From the NCBI RefSeq assembly GCF_963678635.1, contig NC_087069.1, forward strand, positions 47,572,276 through 47,636,275: a stretch of DNA of 64,000 nt. Direction: 5' to 3'. Source of the DNA: Symsagittifera roscoffensis (lineage: Eukaryota > Xenacoelomorpha > Acoela > Convolutidae). A model generated the notes under the pieces. It saw only the letters and a program-made list of their open reading frames with translations, was not told where the DNA came from and did no database searches. Both the position numbers and the translations under genes were made by a program. Position 1 is the first letter of the stretch. Each line of letters begins with the position of its first letter. Shown here piece after piece: positions 10,201 to 20,100 of the stretch.

Positions 10201-13200
10201 TAGACTCCAGGGCAGTGCGAGCGCTGCTCACAACGGGAGGTCCGAGGCTGATGAAAGTGGACGGACATTATATCGATGTCCATGGCCCTTACCCGATTCT
10301 GATGAATGTGGATGGCATCAATATCTACACGAAAGCTCACATAACTGATGCGAACGATCAGGTTGGCCGGATATACATTGGTCAAGAGGAGCTGAAGGTC
10401 AGACGAATCGGACACAACGCGATGCTCGAGCAAGATGCTGTGCATATTGGTTGCGAGGCAGATCTGGCCGCACACGTTCTGGACGTGCAAGGCAGACAGC
10501 TTTCAGTAAAGGGACTGCTAGACACGGGAGCAGTAATCAGTGTCATGCCAGTCAAAACTTGGACCGACATGGGTTTTGAGAGGTCGGATCTCATACCGAC
10601 AAACATCAGGTTGGCAGCTGCCAATCAGGGAGCGATCTATGTCACCGGGCGAACCCCGATCATCTCACTGCAGCTCGGAGGGAGACATCTTTGGATGAGC
10701 TTCCTAGTAGTAGAGAATTTGGACGAATCCGACCAGTTCATCCTAGGGAGGGATTTCGTTCGCAACTTTGACGTCACGATTGATCTCAATGACGGATTGA
10801 TTAGGATCAAGGATCCTGAAAGAAAGTATGAGAAAAGACCCCTTAATAAGATATTAATTAATCAGGCCAAGGTGCCGATTTTTCTGGATCGAAAAGTTAG
10901 ATTAAAACCGAACCAAGCCGTAGTAGCGACGTTTAGGATGAGGAACTTGAATGAACTCAGCAATGACAGACAGGTGTGTCTGGTACCAAATCCAAACAGT
11001 AAAAGCTCGGCTATTTTAGGAAGAAGCTTCTCACTCACTCAGAGCGGACTGTGTGTGAGTGTGTTATTGAACACAGAAGCAACAACAGTGACAATACAGA
11101 GGGGAAAGAAACTTGGCTACGCTTTGCCTCTGAACACAGACTTTCTGAGTGTGGAAAACTTGAAGAAGTTTGACGTAACTAAATGTCCATTACATGCGAA
11201 CCAAGAATGTATAATGAAAAGAGTAATTGAATTGAAATCTTCTAGGAAATTGTTTTCAATGAAGTCGGAAACAGATGATGGGCTGTCTAGTTGTTCCAAC
11301 TTTCCTGAGAGACCGACGGAAGCAGAGTTAGCAGAGAATAGGCCTGTCCTACCTGAGATAGAGCATCTGAAGGGTAAAATATCCGACAAGGAACTAGATT
11401 CGCTCAGGGCGGTGCTAAATCGGAACGCAGACGTTTTTTCGAAACATAAGGCCGACATAGGTTGTTGCAATTTTGTAGAACACGAGATTGAGATAGAAGA
11501 GGGCTCGGTACCTCATAGGGAAGGGGCGAGAAGAATGACCCCAAACAAGTCAGAAGCGTGTAGGAAGGAAATCGAGATGTTAATGGAGTACGACATGATC
11601 GAGCCGTCGAAGTCCCCATGGGCTTGTGGCGTGGTCATGGCAAAAAAGAAAGGGGGACAACTCAGATTTTGTTGCGATTTCCGTTATCTGAACGCAGTGA
11701 CTATAAAGGACGCATATCCGATTCCCCGCATCGATGAGAGCCTATCCAAGCTGGGAGACGCCAAGTTCTTCACGACGTTGGACTTGGGCTCAGCATTCTG
11801 GCAAGTGCCGCTCAGAAAGCAAGATCGAGAGAAAACAGGCTTCGCTTGTGAGCTGGGACTGTTCCAGTGGAAGAGGATGCCATTCGGATTGTGCAACGCG
11901 ACAGCCACATTCCAGCGACTGATGGCTCAGGCACTCACGAGCGTTACTAAAAAGTATGGGAATCTCATCATGTGTTATGTCGATGATGTAGTGATCGCGA
12001 CACCAACCTTGGAAGACCACATCGAGAGGTTGGAAGAGGTGTTTTCTTGCATGAAGCAGGCGGGTCTGAAATGCAAACCCTCTAAGTGCGAAATCCTCAA
12101 GGATTCCATAAAGTATCTGGGCCGCCTGGTTGACAAACATGGAGTGAGACCAGACCCCGAAGCGGTTGAAGCGGTGCTGACCTGGAAGGCACCTAAAACA
12201 GATACACAGTTGATGAGTTTTCTGGGATTCGCCAATTATTATCGCGAGTTCATCAAGGGGTATGCTGACAAAATATACCCCATGCAGAAGTTGATGAGAA
12301 GTAAGGGCAAAAAGTTCACCTGGACTGATGAGGCACAAGTCTCATTTGAAAACATCAAGCGCGAACTTTGCGAGGCACCGGTCCTCGGCATGCCAACGGA
12401 GAAGGGGATGTTCGTGCTGGACACGGATGCGTCAGTGGTTGCGATATCAGGCATACTTCACCAAGAGCAGGAGTGGAACGGGAGAACGGTTCTTCGTCCG
12501 ATAGCTTATGGAAGTAAAGTCCTGAGTGACACTGAGATGAAGTACGGCGCACCAAAAGCGGAGATGTTTGCTGTGATCACGTTTGTGGAAAAGTACAGGG
12601 CCTACTTGGGGAGTGCTCCCTTCAAGTTGCGTGTGGACAATCGTGCCCTTGCCTGGCTGAAAACCTATTCGATGGACCAGAGCTACATTGGTCGTTGGAT
12701 CGTGCGCTTGGATGGATACCACATGATCATAGAGCACCGTACCCGTGACAAGCACCAGAACGCAGATAGCCTCAGCAAAAAGACAGAATTTTATGAGCGC
12801 CTCGAAGAGAAGCAAGCTAGCCAATCAGAGATCAAAGACGGGTTTTCCTTTCTGGACAAAGAAACCTATGATGAGCTGCCACTTACTAGGTGGTTAGACA
12901 AATCAGGACATCCTATACCTGGACACCCTGACCTTCCAGTGGAGACGGCTGCGGAGATAAAGCTTTTAGCCAGAGGCGAACCCGTTCCGTTGGATCTGCT
13001 AGTCCGATCCAACTTGGTACAGCAAGAACTGACCAGGCTGGGTATAAACAGCATCGCTTTATTGAATAAGACGGTGAACGTGGCGCCGGACGTCATGGGA
13101 AAACTCCGTGACTTGTTGGATAGGGAAGTGGATAGGCATGATCATGAATGGAAGGAAACCATGCAGAGGTTGACTGTCACCGAGAGAACAGAGAAGAGGC

Positions 13201-16200
13201 CAGTGTCCATTCGCAGCCGAGGCGTTGAACGGGATTGCAGGTCGATCGTCAATCAGCTGGTGACCTCGATGCCGAAAGAAGTATTGTTGAGAACTTCGTT
13301 CACTGAATATGGAACATCGAATCAAAACCAAGCTACTGAGGAAGTCAGGATCAAGTCGAAATCTAGCTTCACGAGGAGAGTGCACTTCACGGATGCAAAA
13401 GAGGAATACGAGCCAAGCTCAGATTGTTCGTCCCTGGACGAGACAATGTCCGGGGAGTATGACACCTTCGATCCAGTCAAGGACGACTTGTCTGAGAAGT
13501 CAAACGCCTTTGAGCCCGTGCAGGACAACTTGTCCGGGGAGAGGTTGACTAGACTACCTAGGGACAGAATTTTGTCCGGGGAGTCGGATTCAAGGCGACC
13601 GATGGACAGAGTTTTGTCCGGGGAGTCGAGAAACATCTCAAACAACTTGGAATATGATGTTGGAGAATCGGTCGACTCAAGTGTTGAGTCGGGACCCCAG
13701 TCCGGGGACAACACGTCTGAAACAACTTCCAATTCCGACATGTCGGAGATTGCGATCCACTCCTTATTGGTAGACTGGAAGCAGCGTGGGCTGGACCGGG
13801 AAATACATCAGGATCCAGACAGGGACAGATACACCTCAGATGAAGAGGGCACTGTGGTAGACAATGCCGCAGACGAGCTCGAACTGATAGCAGTTTCAAA
13901 ACGCCCAACCAGATTGCTGCCACATGGTACGGTCGTCCGTACCAATCTGGAACCATCTGTCCAAGAAGCGACGCCTTTGAAAAAGATATGGTGTGTCAAG
14001 TTGATGGACGATGCTCATGCTCCGGAGATAATGAGTGGGCAAATGAACGTGGTGAAGACGTATTTGAAAGCCAGGTACAGGCTGTCGGATCTCCTGAGGG
14101 CTCAACGAAATGATAGAATGACGAGCAGTCTGAAAAGATGGATCGAGAATGGAGCATCTGACAAGGGAGACTTGGAAGAAGACAGCTACAAAATCCTGAA
14201 GCAGTTTTACCTGAAGAGAAAAGACTTGTTGTACCTGAATAAGGACGGAATCGTAGCCTGTAAGCGCAAGGAGGAGGACAAGGTCCTTTATAAATACAAC
14301 TCAATAGTGTTACCACAGTTGTACCAGACTGAGTTGCTCTTTCGCTCACATGATCAGATGGGACATCAAGGCGTGGACAAAGTGTATAACAGGATACGAA
14401 AACGATTCGAATGGCCGGGATTGAAGAAGGCTTGTGAGAAATGGATAGCCGCATGCCTGTCTTGTCAACAGGCAAAGGATCCCAGGAAACTAAGGTTCCC
14501 CCTACAGTCAATAGAATCGTCAGGTTTCAACGAGGTGGTTCAAATTGATCACCAGAAAATCTGCATGACAGCAACGGGCTATAATCAGGTGCTGGTAATG
14601 ATCGACCATTTTACGAAGTATGCGGAGGCGGCACCCTGCATGACAGCATCGGCAGAAGAAACGTGCGATCATTTGATAAACGTGTGGATAGCAAGGCATG
14701 GCTGCCCCATCACGTTCCAATCTGACAATGGCAAAGCATTCGTAGGTGATCTCACGAAAGAGTTAATGAAAAGGTCGCAGGTAGCGCAGGCCCACTCGAC
14801 CACTTATCACCCGCAAACGAATGGCCTAGTCGAGAGGCAGAATCGCACACTGGTATCCATGTTGAGAGTCTACTGCTCACGCTACATGGATGACTGGGAC
14901 AAGCACTTACCGCAAGTGATGGGTGCTTACAACAGCACGGAGCATTCCACCACGGGAATAAGTCCGCATATGATGCTCACGGGTCATGAAAAAGCACTCC
15001 CGTTAACGTTCTTCTACCCTGAATATGAAGGGAAGAGGACAGCACCGCAAACGTACGTGCGGGACGTTATTAGAAGACAACAGGACCTCAATGACTTATG
15101 CAGGAGGAATACGCAACAGGCGCAAATTAGACAAAAAAGGAGGTTTGATAAAAGAACAGCCGATGCAAAAGCCTACTCAGTTGGCGATTATGTCTGGGTG
15201 TTCCAGGAAGTGGTTCCACCAAAAGGAACCAAGAAACTATTAAAGAAATGGCGTGGTCCATTTCAAATAACAGAGGTGCATCAAGGAGGTCGTTTTTATC
15301 GGCTGAGCACCGGAAGAGCGGCTCATTACGAGAATATCAAACCACACAACGCCTCGTCCGAGGATTGGTGCATCCCAGCGGACATGCAAGAGGGAGACTA
15401 TTTAATAGTGGATCCTGCTTGTGAAGTGAATGAAAGGGGTACTCGCGACAAGAACGACGGCAATGAGATGGTGGACAATTGTGATCTACCACTGGATCTC
15501 GAGTTGACTGAGCGAGTAGAGGTGGACGATGAAACTCTACCCTATGCCGAAGAAGACTGGGATTGCCCGGAACAAACCGAAATTGACAAAGGAATACAGC
15601 CTGACTTTCCGCTCACTATGGAGACACGCCAAAGTAAGAGGGGAAAAAACCAGAAGAAATACAATCCGTATGGCGAGGACTTCGTTGTAGACCGGATAGT
15701 AGTGGGTGATGTCATAGACTCGCTGGTGGGGCTGGACGAAGTAGCGATGCTAGAAGAAATCGACCTTGTGAACGATATGGATCAAGATTGGATCGACGAT
15801 CGATCAGAACCGGAAGTGGAGTTCGAACCAGAAGCGGAACAGACACATGAGCAAGAACTAACAAACTTGCGCGTGCTCGAATGGCTCCACGATCTGCCGA
15901 CAGATCCAAAAGAGACGATCCTGACGATTCAGGACGTCGACAGAGACAGCGTCAAATACATCAGTCATGACAATACCGAGTCCAACTGGGTCGCCCCAGA
16001 TGGTCCTCTACGTGTTCCACAATCCAACCTCGGTCTCCTAGACTTTGGGCGATCGACGGGGACGTCGATGGATATTTTTGTCCGGGGAGTGGGGGTAGGA
16101 CTCACCCACACCGAAAATCTCATAATAAAAAAATTGAAATCGGCAAGGGAAACCGGAGAACTAGAGACAGAGGGCGAGAATGCTAAGAAACCACCTTTTG

Positions 16201-16697
16201 GACGAATCTTTGAATCGTATTTTGATCTCCCGAACCACTATTCGAACAATATCGTTATAACGGACAGCGATTTCATACTCACGGAACGCACGTGCGCCAT
16301 AGCGATAACTGCGGACGTAAGCTTCAAAACAGCACTAGCGGCCGACTTTAAAAGAGAGTACAAGAATATCGAGTTTTTGTGGAAACAGAGGCCGGGTGTA
16401 GGAGGAATGATAGCGTTGCCCCCTGTTGCATCACAGATACCAGGGAAATATTTGTGTTTTTTGGTTACGAAAGCTACTGATAGGCAACACGTGAATCCGG
16501 AGAGCTTGGTATTGGCCTTGACTCGACTTAGGGATTTCCTGGTTGAGAGAGGTGTGACCTCTCTCTCGTTGCCAGTTTATGATCCCAATAGGGGAAAGCT
16601 ACATCCGAGAGAGTTGTATGCTCTTGTGCATGTGATATTTTCAGAGACTGACATAGAGGTTTACTTACATAAAAAATACTATCTGAGCATATGCTAA
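7215..16697 (+). CDS. Gag-Pol polyprotein with C-terminal macro domain
   Basis: One 3160-residue frame from the ATG at 7215; an earlier in-frame TTG exists at 7155, but ATG is preferred. Domains seen in order: coiled-coil-rich Gag; capsid-like region about 540-690; two CX2CX4HX4C knuckles starting C741 and about C793; aspartic protease D1103-T-G; RT with D1523 and YVDD at 1588-1591; RNase H with D1738; an acidic linker of about 500 residues carrying LSGE repeats; integrase finger H2379, H2384, C2414, C2417; D,D35E core D2445, D2504, E2540; GPF module at 2681-2683; an acidic tail; and a macro domain about 3013-3157. Gag and Pol are fused without a frameshift. The macro domain keeps a TADV motif and K3086, but its glycine-rich loop reads YDPNRGKLH. 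Reverse transcription and integration are known for the family; the macro role is unknown. Confidence 0.95.
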   Translation: MQRRDSLGSTTKIPRLSKGSTRKFRTRRSQTSFSSASDAFAEDESTKGQPDLSVIEMRLRSEKNLDGNQGRSAEAEPASETPVDPFDEGERTLIRPDFEPDGVLEREEVERTEEISERSEVEPREEVLYRGMSRSETKSYKWRKEPSHLTSAHSSLAKQSNNAMMSSMSPGEEQTFSKAKKSWKSLYDERMASLPTVGLTSRDDYPEITHPDVNFTPCPRNDMSREASSASPTRPMSDGITMGASSTFDRLMTSMHKQKGGASSSTRLQPQLTSSSLGLTPPLGAAGDISDMFAGVMNGLDELRRDMTKRIDQVDERAHHGRENLKDELTHVKSQARFDQAQLIRDTDQCLAESLAQANKESEEREARMTREIERLLNDHDNTYAQTMTGLERRLDAKSDLMMRKLDAILNGNNWQEHSNLRERSRHANVGDGTGNSARAQQGSRTNYEHRNKERPRTAPQRPGWTNPVPPEADATPETRLPTVPQVSSVPDLTTVSQDTTMYASMFEPLNRSLETFITKLSKSTERGERSRRTLKKPKSYKDESDGCIDTWIEVMKLHFEEENLSKKQECSALTSNLEGTALNCVMAKRVNERDSARKIFDILLNRFGSGVQGHQAMVKFEKRRQRDEESIDKFLDDLELLRRRSNPDERISERNLAIASKFMDGVRSEELKTMLATHFTLSLDQVPTPDDLRMKSREYLLIKPRAQNRYSNYGNYSGTNTGANSSWYKPRDDMDKRRSCANCGSMDHHVSACSAYKQNMKAIGYFLEDADATDEDHEEYVRGLIMKYGPRCFFCNLEGHFKSDCTQFWDAVADVKHPRHEEALSGVKASRARLMNEAESRRKETTPSTFTTKKVKTWPDEGVASNLETESSSPLKVDYGLAARTALQNVKQDLATKEVEQWVRSELESTDLRESLNVLSKTTRAEDEKEPKKQGLKLNVISGKTFGMTKAGTKIMSIISVAGHQVVKNLSEPSEITLVHLDIYADYLKQKDPKLDSRAVRALLTTGGPRLMKVDGHYIDVHGPYPILMNVDGINIYTKAHITDANDQVGRIYIGQEELKVRRIGHNAMLEQDAVHIGCEADLAAHVLDVQGRQLSVKGLLDTGAVISVMPVKTWTDMGFERSDLIPTNIRLAAANQGAIYVTGRTPIISLQLGGRHLWMSFLVVENLDESDQFILGRDFVRNFDVTIDLNDGLIRIKDPERKYEKRPLNKILINQAKVPIFLDRKVRLKPNQAVVATFRMRNLNELSNDRQVCLVPNPNSKSSAILGRSFSLTQSGLCVSVLLNTEATTVTIQRGKKLGYALPLNTDFLSVENLKKFDVTKCPLHANQECIMKRVIELKSSRKLFSMKSETDDGLSSCSNFPERPTEAELAENRPVLPEIEHLKGKISDKELDSLRAVLNRNADVFSKHKADIGCCNFVEHEIEIEEGSVPHREGARRMTPNKSEACRKEIEMLMEYDMIEPSKSPWACGVVMAKKKGGQLRFCCDFRYLNAVTIKDAYPIPRIDESLSKLGDAKFFTTLDLGSAFWQVPLRKQDREKTGFACELGLFQWKRMPFGLCNATATFQRLMAQALTSVTKKYGNLIMCYVDDVVIATPTLEDHIERLEEVFSCMKQAGLKCKPSKCEILKDSIKYLGRLVDKHGVRPDPEAVEAVLTWKAPKTDTQLMSFLGFANYYREFIKGYADKIYPMQKLMRSKGKKFTWTDEAQVSFENIKRELCEAPVLGMPTEKGMFVLDTDASVVAISGILHQEQEWNGRTVLRPIAYGSKVLSDTEMKYGAPKAEMFAVITFVEKYRAYLGSAPFKLRVDNRALAWLKTYSMDQSYIGRWIVRLDGYHMIIEHRTRDKHQNADSLSKKTEFYERLEEKQASQSEIKDGFSFLDKETYDELPLTRWLDKSGHPIPGHPDLPVETAAEIKLLARGEPVPLDLLVRSNLVQQELTRLGINSIALLNKTVNVAPDVMGKLRDLLDREVDRHDHEWKETMQRLTVTERTEKRPVSIRSRGVERDCRSIVNQLVTSMPKEVLLRTSFTEYGTSNQNQATEEVRIKSKSSFTRRVHFTDAKEEYEPSSDCSSLDETMSGEYDTFDPVKDDLSEKSNAFEPVQDNLSGERLTRLPRDRILSGESDSRRPMDRVLSGESRNISNNLEYDVGESVDSSVESGPQSGDNTSETTSNSDMSEIAIHSLLVDWKQRGLDREIHQDPDRDRYTSDEEGTVVDNAADELELIAVSKRPTRLLPHGTVVRTNLEPSVQEATPLKKIWCVKLMDDAHAPEIMSGQMNVVKTYLKARYRLSDLLRAQRNDRMTSSLKRWIENGASDKGDLEEDSYKILKQFYLKRKDLLYLNKDGIVACKRKEEDKVLYKYNSIVLPQLYQTELLFRSHDQMGHQGVDKVYNRIRKRFEWPGLKKACEKWIAACLSCQQAKDPRKLRFPLQSIESSGFNEVVQIDHQKICMTATGYNQVLVMIDHFTKYAEAAPCMTASAEETCDHLINVWIARHGCPITFQSDNGKAFVGDLTKELMKRSQVAQAHSTTYHPQTNGLVERQNRTLVSMLRVYCSRYMDDWDKHLPQVMGAYNSTEHSTTGISPHMMLTGHEKALPLTFFYPEYEGKRTAPQTYVRDVIRRQQDLNDLCRRNTQQAQIRQKRRFDKRTADAKAYSVGDYVWVFQEVVPPKGTKKLLKKWRGPFQITEVHQGGRFYRLSTGRAAHYENIKPHNASSEDWCIPADMQEGDYLIVDPACEVNERGTRDKNDGNEMVDNCDLPLDLELTERVEVDDETLPYAEEDWDCPEQTEIDKGIQPDFPLTMETRQSKRGKNQKKYNPYGEDFVVDRIVVGDVIDSLVGLDEVAMLEEIDLVNDMDQDWIDDRSEPEVEFEPEAEQTHEQELTNLRVLEWLHDLPTDPKETILTIQDVDRDSVKYISHDNTESNWVAPDGPLRVPQSNLGLLDFGRSTGTSMDIFVRGVGVGLTHTENLIIKKLKSARETGELETEGENAKKPPFGRIFESYFDLPNHYSNNIVITDSDFILTERTCAIAITADVSFKTALAADFKREYKNIEFLWKQRPGVGGMIALPPVASQIPGKYLCFLVTKATDRQHVNPESLVLALTRLRDFLVERGVTSLSLPVYDPNRGKLHPRELYALVHVIFSETDIEVYLHKKYYLSIC
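13447..13626 (+). repeat. Internal copies of the polypurine-tract sequence
   Basis: TGTCCGGGGAG occurs at 13447, 13531, 13573 and 13615, inside the linker between RNase H and integrase, where it encodes SGE (LSGE in three copies, MSGE at 13447). The copy at 13447-13461 matches 15 nt of the sequence that ends at the 3' LTR junction (26757-26771). The copy at 13528 matches 14 nt of the same junction. A further copy at 16078-16090 is read in another frame. These could be central polypurine tracts or protein-level repeats. Confidence 0.65.
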
Positions 16698-16871
16698 GAA
16701 TTGCGCTCGGCGGTAAGTGGTTTTTATTAAGTTGCTCGATAAGAATTAGAGTCAAGTTTTAGATTAGGTTAGGTCTTAGGTACAGTATTAGGGATTAGGT
16801 TTTTATGTGATGTTTATGTGATGTTTATGTTATGTTATTGTGATGTTATGTTTTATGTTAGTGTCATAAAA

Positions 16872-16891
16872 GACCTGGGGCACCCCAGGTC
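16872..16891 (+). promoter_or_regulatory. Perfect GC-rich hairpin before ORF2
   Basis: GACCTGGGG and CCCCAGGTC form a perfect inverted repeat separated by CA, equivalent to an 8-bp stem with a GCAC loop. It lies 175 nt after the Gag-Pol stop. No U-run follows, so a simple terminator is unlikely. Confidence 0.7.
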
Positions 16892-16933
16892 ATCAAGGTG
16901 ACAGCGTACATTCATGCTACTCTGACGAAAGTA

Positions 16934-16952
16934 AAGGTGGACGATCCACCTT
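16934..16952 (+). promoter_or_regulatory. Second hairpin before ORF2
   Basis: AAGGTGG and CCACCTT pair across an ACGAT loop. Together with the hairpin 43 nt upstream it makes a compact structured block about 200 nt before the ORF2 start codon. Confidence 0.6.
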
Positions 16953-17151
16953 GGTGCTAAAATTTTAAATCAGAATTGAAAAAGAGAATTTCAATGGAGA
17001 GTTTTAGAGAATTGATTGATGTTGCATCTTAAAATGATGATTCTAAGTCGCGACCTGTCTTTTAGATCTTGATTGATCGGAGATTGTTTACTGACACTGA
17101 ATCAGAAGAGATTACACGAAGAGATTACACGAAGAATCAACACGAAAAGAA

Positions 17152-20100
17152 ATGGGAGATACTAACGAACTCATGGAATTCCTCTCAGCGAGTCTAGGAG
17201 CGACTCTAGACGAGATTTATCAGCGGCTGATCGATTGTGACTTTACACGAGAAGACCCGGGGTTGGCGATGTTTGTGGTCGCACTCCTCAATGCACTGGG
17301 AAGAGAGGGTCGAGGGAATCGCCCTACGGAAGTAGTGTTGATGTTGGCCTTCGGTGAGTCCGGGACCGCCGAGAGAGGCCGAAACCGATTGATGAGATGG
17401 AGGCGCGGAGAAATGTCTGGCCACGACTTGGCTCGTGAGCCGGGACTAGGTGAGCAAAGGGACCACCGGCTAGGTGAGATGCCCTTACCTGTCCAACCTG
17501 CGCAGCCATTAATCGGAGCGAAGAGACAGCGTGATGGGCCAGGCCCGTCACACTCGGTCGACTCTCCAACAGCTGCTCCTCCCCTGAAGAGAGTGAGAGT
17601 GAGCGAGATAGAGATCCAGACGTCGGAAACGATTGAAACACTGGAGAAGAAGGAGAGGGACCAGAGTGAGCTGTGTGCCAAACTTCAGGAGTACAGGACC
17701 ATAGCTCGGGAGAGAGATGAATGGAAAAAGAAATTCGAAGATCTGCAGGTGGCCTACAAGGAGGATGAGTTAAAGCACCTGAAGGAGCTGTATATGGCGA
17801 AGGTGAGCCAAGCGTCACCGGAAATCCTGGCGAGCATGAGGTCCTCGGAGGGATCTAGCGACACACGCCCCAGGACAACCGCGCAGGAGTTGTGCGCATC
17901 GAGAGGACCAGAGGTTCTGGATTCGCGTGCATCAAAGGGGCACGAGGCTCCTCAGCAGACACGACCGTCTGCCTCGAGTCAGAGGTTTACGATACCAGAT
18001 CCTTCTGACACCTATCTAGCTCCTCAATTTCAGGAATCATTTAACCAAGTGGCCAGAGCCGCGATGGATGAGATCAACAGAGGCACTGAACGGACGCTGG
18101 CTAGGATCGTTCCTTCCCAGCGTCGTGATCCTTCATCAGATGGCTCCGAGCGGGCAACCCGCACGATAGCGTGCTCTGCGCCTGGAGGAGTCTTCAAGAA
18201 GTCTCGCGTGGTAGATATCAGGAAGAACCTGATGACACGTCATCAGTTCACGCAAGTGCCAGCCGAGCATCCTCGAGCCTGCTTGAATGACATGAGCTGG
18301 AACCCCGCCACGAGCGACCAAGTGATTCCCCCAGGGAGTCGCCATTTGATCATTGGAGACAGTCTGGTGAGAGATCTGAATGAGATCTCCGTCTATGGCC
18401 AGACTACCACTCTGTCCTTTGGAGGAGCCTCAGTGGCTCAAGTGATCAAAATGATGGAGTTCCAGGGCGAGGATCGTCTGGATACATTGATAATAATGCT
18501 GGGGACTAATGACGTCTCGAGAGCCCCCGTAACCCCAGAAAACAAGTGGGAACCTCTGTTGGTGTGTCTGTTGAATGAATTGAAGGAAAAGTATAGACCC
18601 AGGCTCGTGATCCTGTGTACGATACCGCCAAATCCTTTGGTGGGCACTACAGCTGCGGATTTTATGAATGGCAACGTAACGCGGTGGAATGAAATGACCC
18701 GCAATCTGGTGAGGAACAATCCTGGCGAGATGCGACTCCTGGATCTTGAAAACATGCTACGTATGACTGATCACATCGAGCTCACCAGAGATGGAGTGCA
18801 CTTTAATAGCCAACGAGGGAGACATTGGATTAACGATGTGTTTCAAACGCAGTTGAGAGAAGTGGAGCAAGAATTAAGGGCGACCGGTTCTTTGGCTCGG
18901 ACCAATTCGACCGGAGGGAGTAGGGTAAGGGCAACCGTGCCCGAATCCCTCGCCAACCGCCTAGGGCCCTTGGCAACGGAGACGGTTGGAGCCGTAACCG
19001 TCGCTCCGAGCTCAAATGTGAGAGACAGGCTGGGGACTGTCCCTCCTCCCAGGCCGCAATCGATTGGAAGCCGACTCGGCAGATCGGGGGAACAGAGTAA
19101 TAGAAACAACTCCCAGACCGCGTCTAGGAGGAATGATTCGCCTGCCACGACAAATCCTGCTTCGACGGCAGTATCGTCGACAAGCACCGTGCCAGCGGAG
19201 GGAATTGAATCCGGCAGCAGGTTGCTTTGGAATAGTTCAGATCCTAGCCATTGGGGTCAGTATAAGACGGACATGTCGGCGAAGTTGAACATGAATACCC
19301 TGACGTGTCGGGAAGATGTGATGAGAATGACTGGCGGTGAAAGTCCCACAGTGTCGCGACTTTATCGGATACCGGGCGTGGATTGGCTGCTAGCAGAGCA
19401 GGAGAAATTCAGCTCCTCGACCTCACTCCGACATGCGGACTTGGATGGATTGCCTCATGACAACACCTTTGGACCTCTAAACACCCGGTCGCTCACCGAC
19501 GTTCGAGATAGGGCCCGGGAAAGGACACCACCAGTGCGCAAAGGCAAGTTTCAGACGGAGAACAAACCCAGCAACAAGCATCACAAGATGTTTAGACAAT
19601 TCTCTAAGCCACCCGGTCAGACGCCGGGTGAGTATTCTAGGGATTATCCCCGAACCACAACAGTGTCTGGAGACGACAAGAGATATGGGAATCTGAAGGC
19701 CCCAGTAGGTGATGGCCTTTTTGCAGCGTATGATCCCTTGGACATAAAGGCTGCCAAGTATCTGGTTGTGGCCGGCTCCGATTATCTCTATACACCCCGT
19801 TCTCTATTCTGGCCTGATGTGATTTTCTTAACGGCGCCTAAGCTGGACTGGGGACAGGCGATAGGCATGATGATAAGTGTACGGAGAGTGGTCAGCATGG
19901 AGCCGCAGGTGATAGTGGTTGCAGGCGCGAATGATCATCTACAAAGCAGAGGCCTATTGTCACGTCTGACGGATGGATCGATCCCGAGTAACGAAGTTAT
20001 AGGGGAAGCGATCATGACACTGCTCTCGGCGATGGCCGAGGTAGAGGCAGCAGCAAGACAACGGTTCACCATGAATGTGGTGAAGGTGATCTTTGTATTG

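Larger units (their letters stand above)
16698..17151 (+). other. Spacer between the two giant ORFs
   Basis: The 454 nt contain no gene. GTAAGTGG, a strong splice-donor match, begins 12 nt after the Gag-Pol stop. A run of TTATGTGATG variants follows at about 16800-16865, then two hairpins (16872-16891 and 16934-16952). TTTTAG at about 17061-17066 could act as a splice or trans-splice acceptor before the second ORF. How ORF2 is translated (splicing, trans-splicing, reinitiation or internal entry) is not decided by the sequence. Confidence 0.6.

Noticed and set aside
13558-13956. Long minus-strand open frames across both giant ORFs
   Set aside because: They are shadows of the codon use in the plus-strand genes and show no domain of their own.
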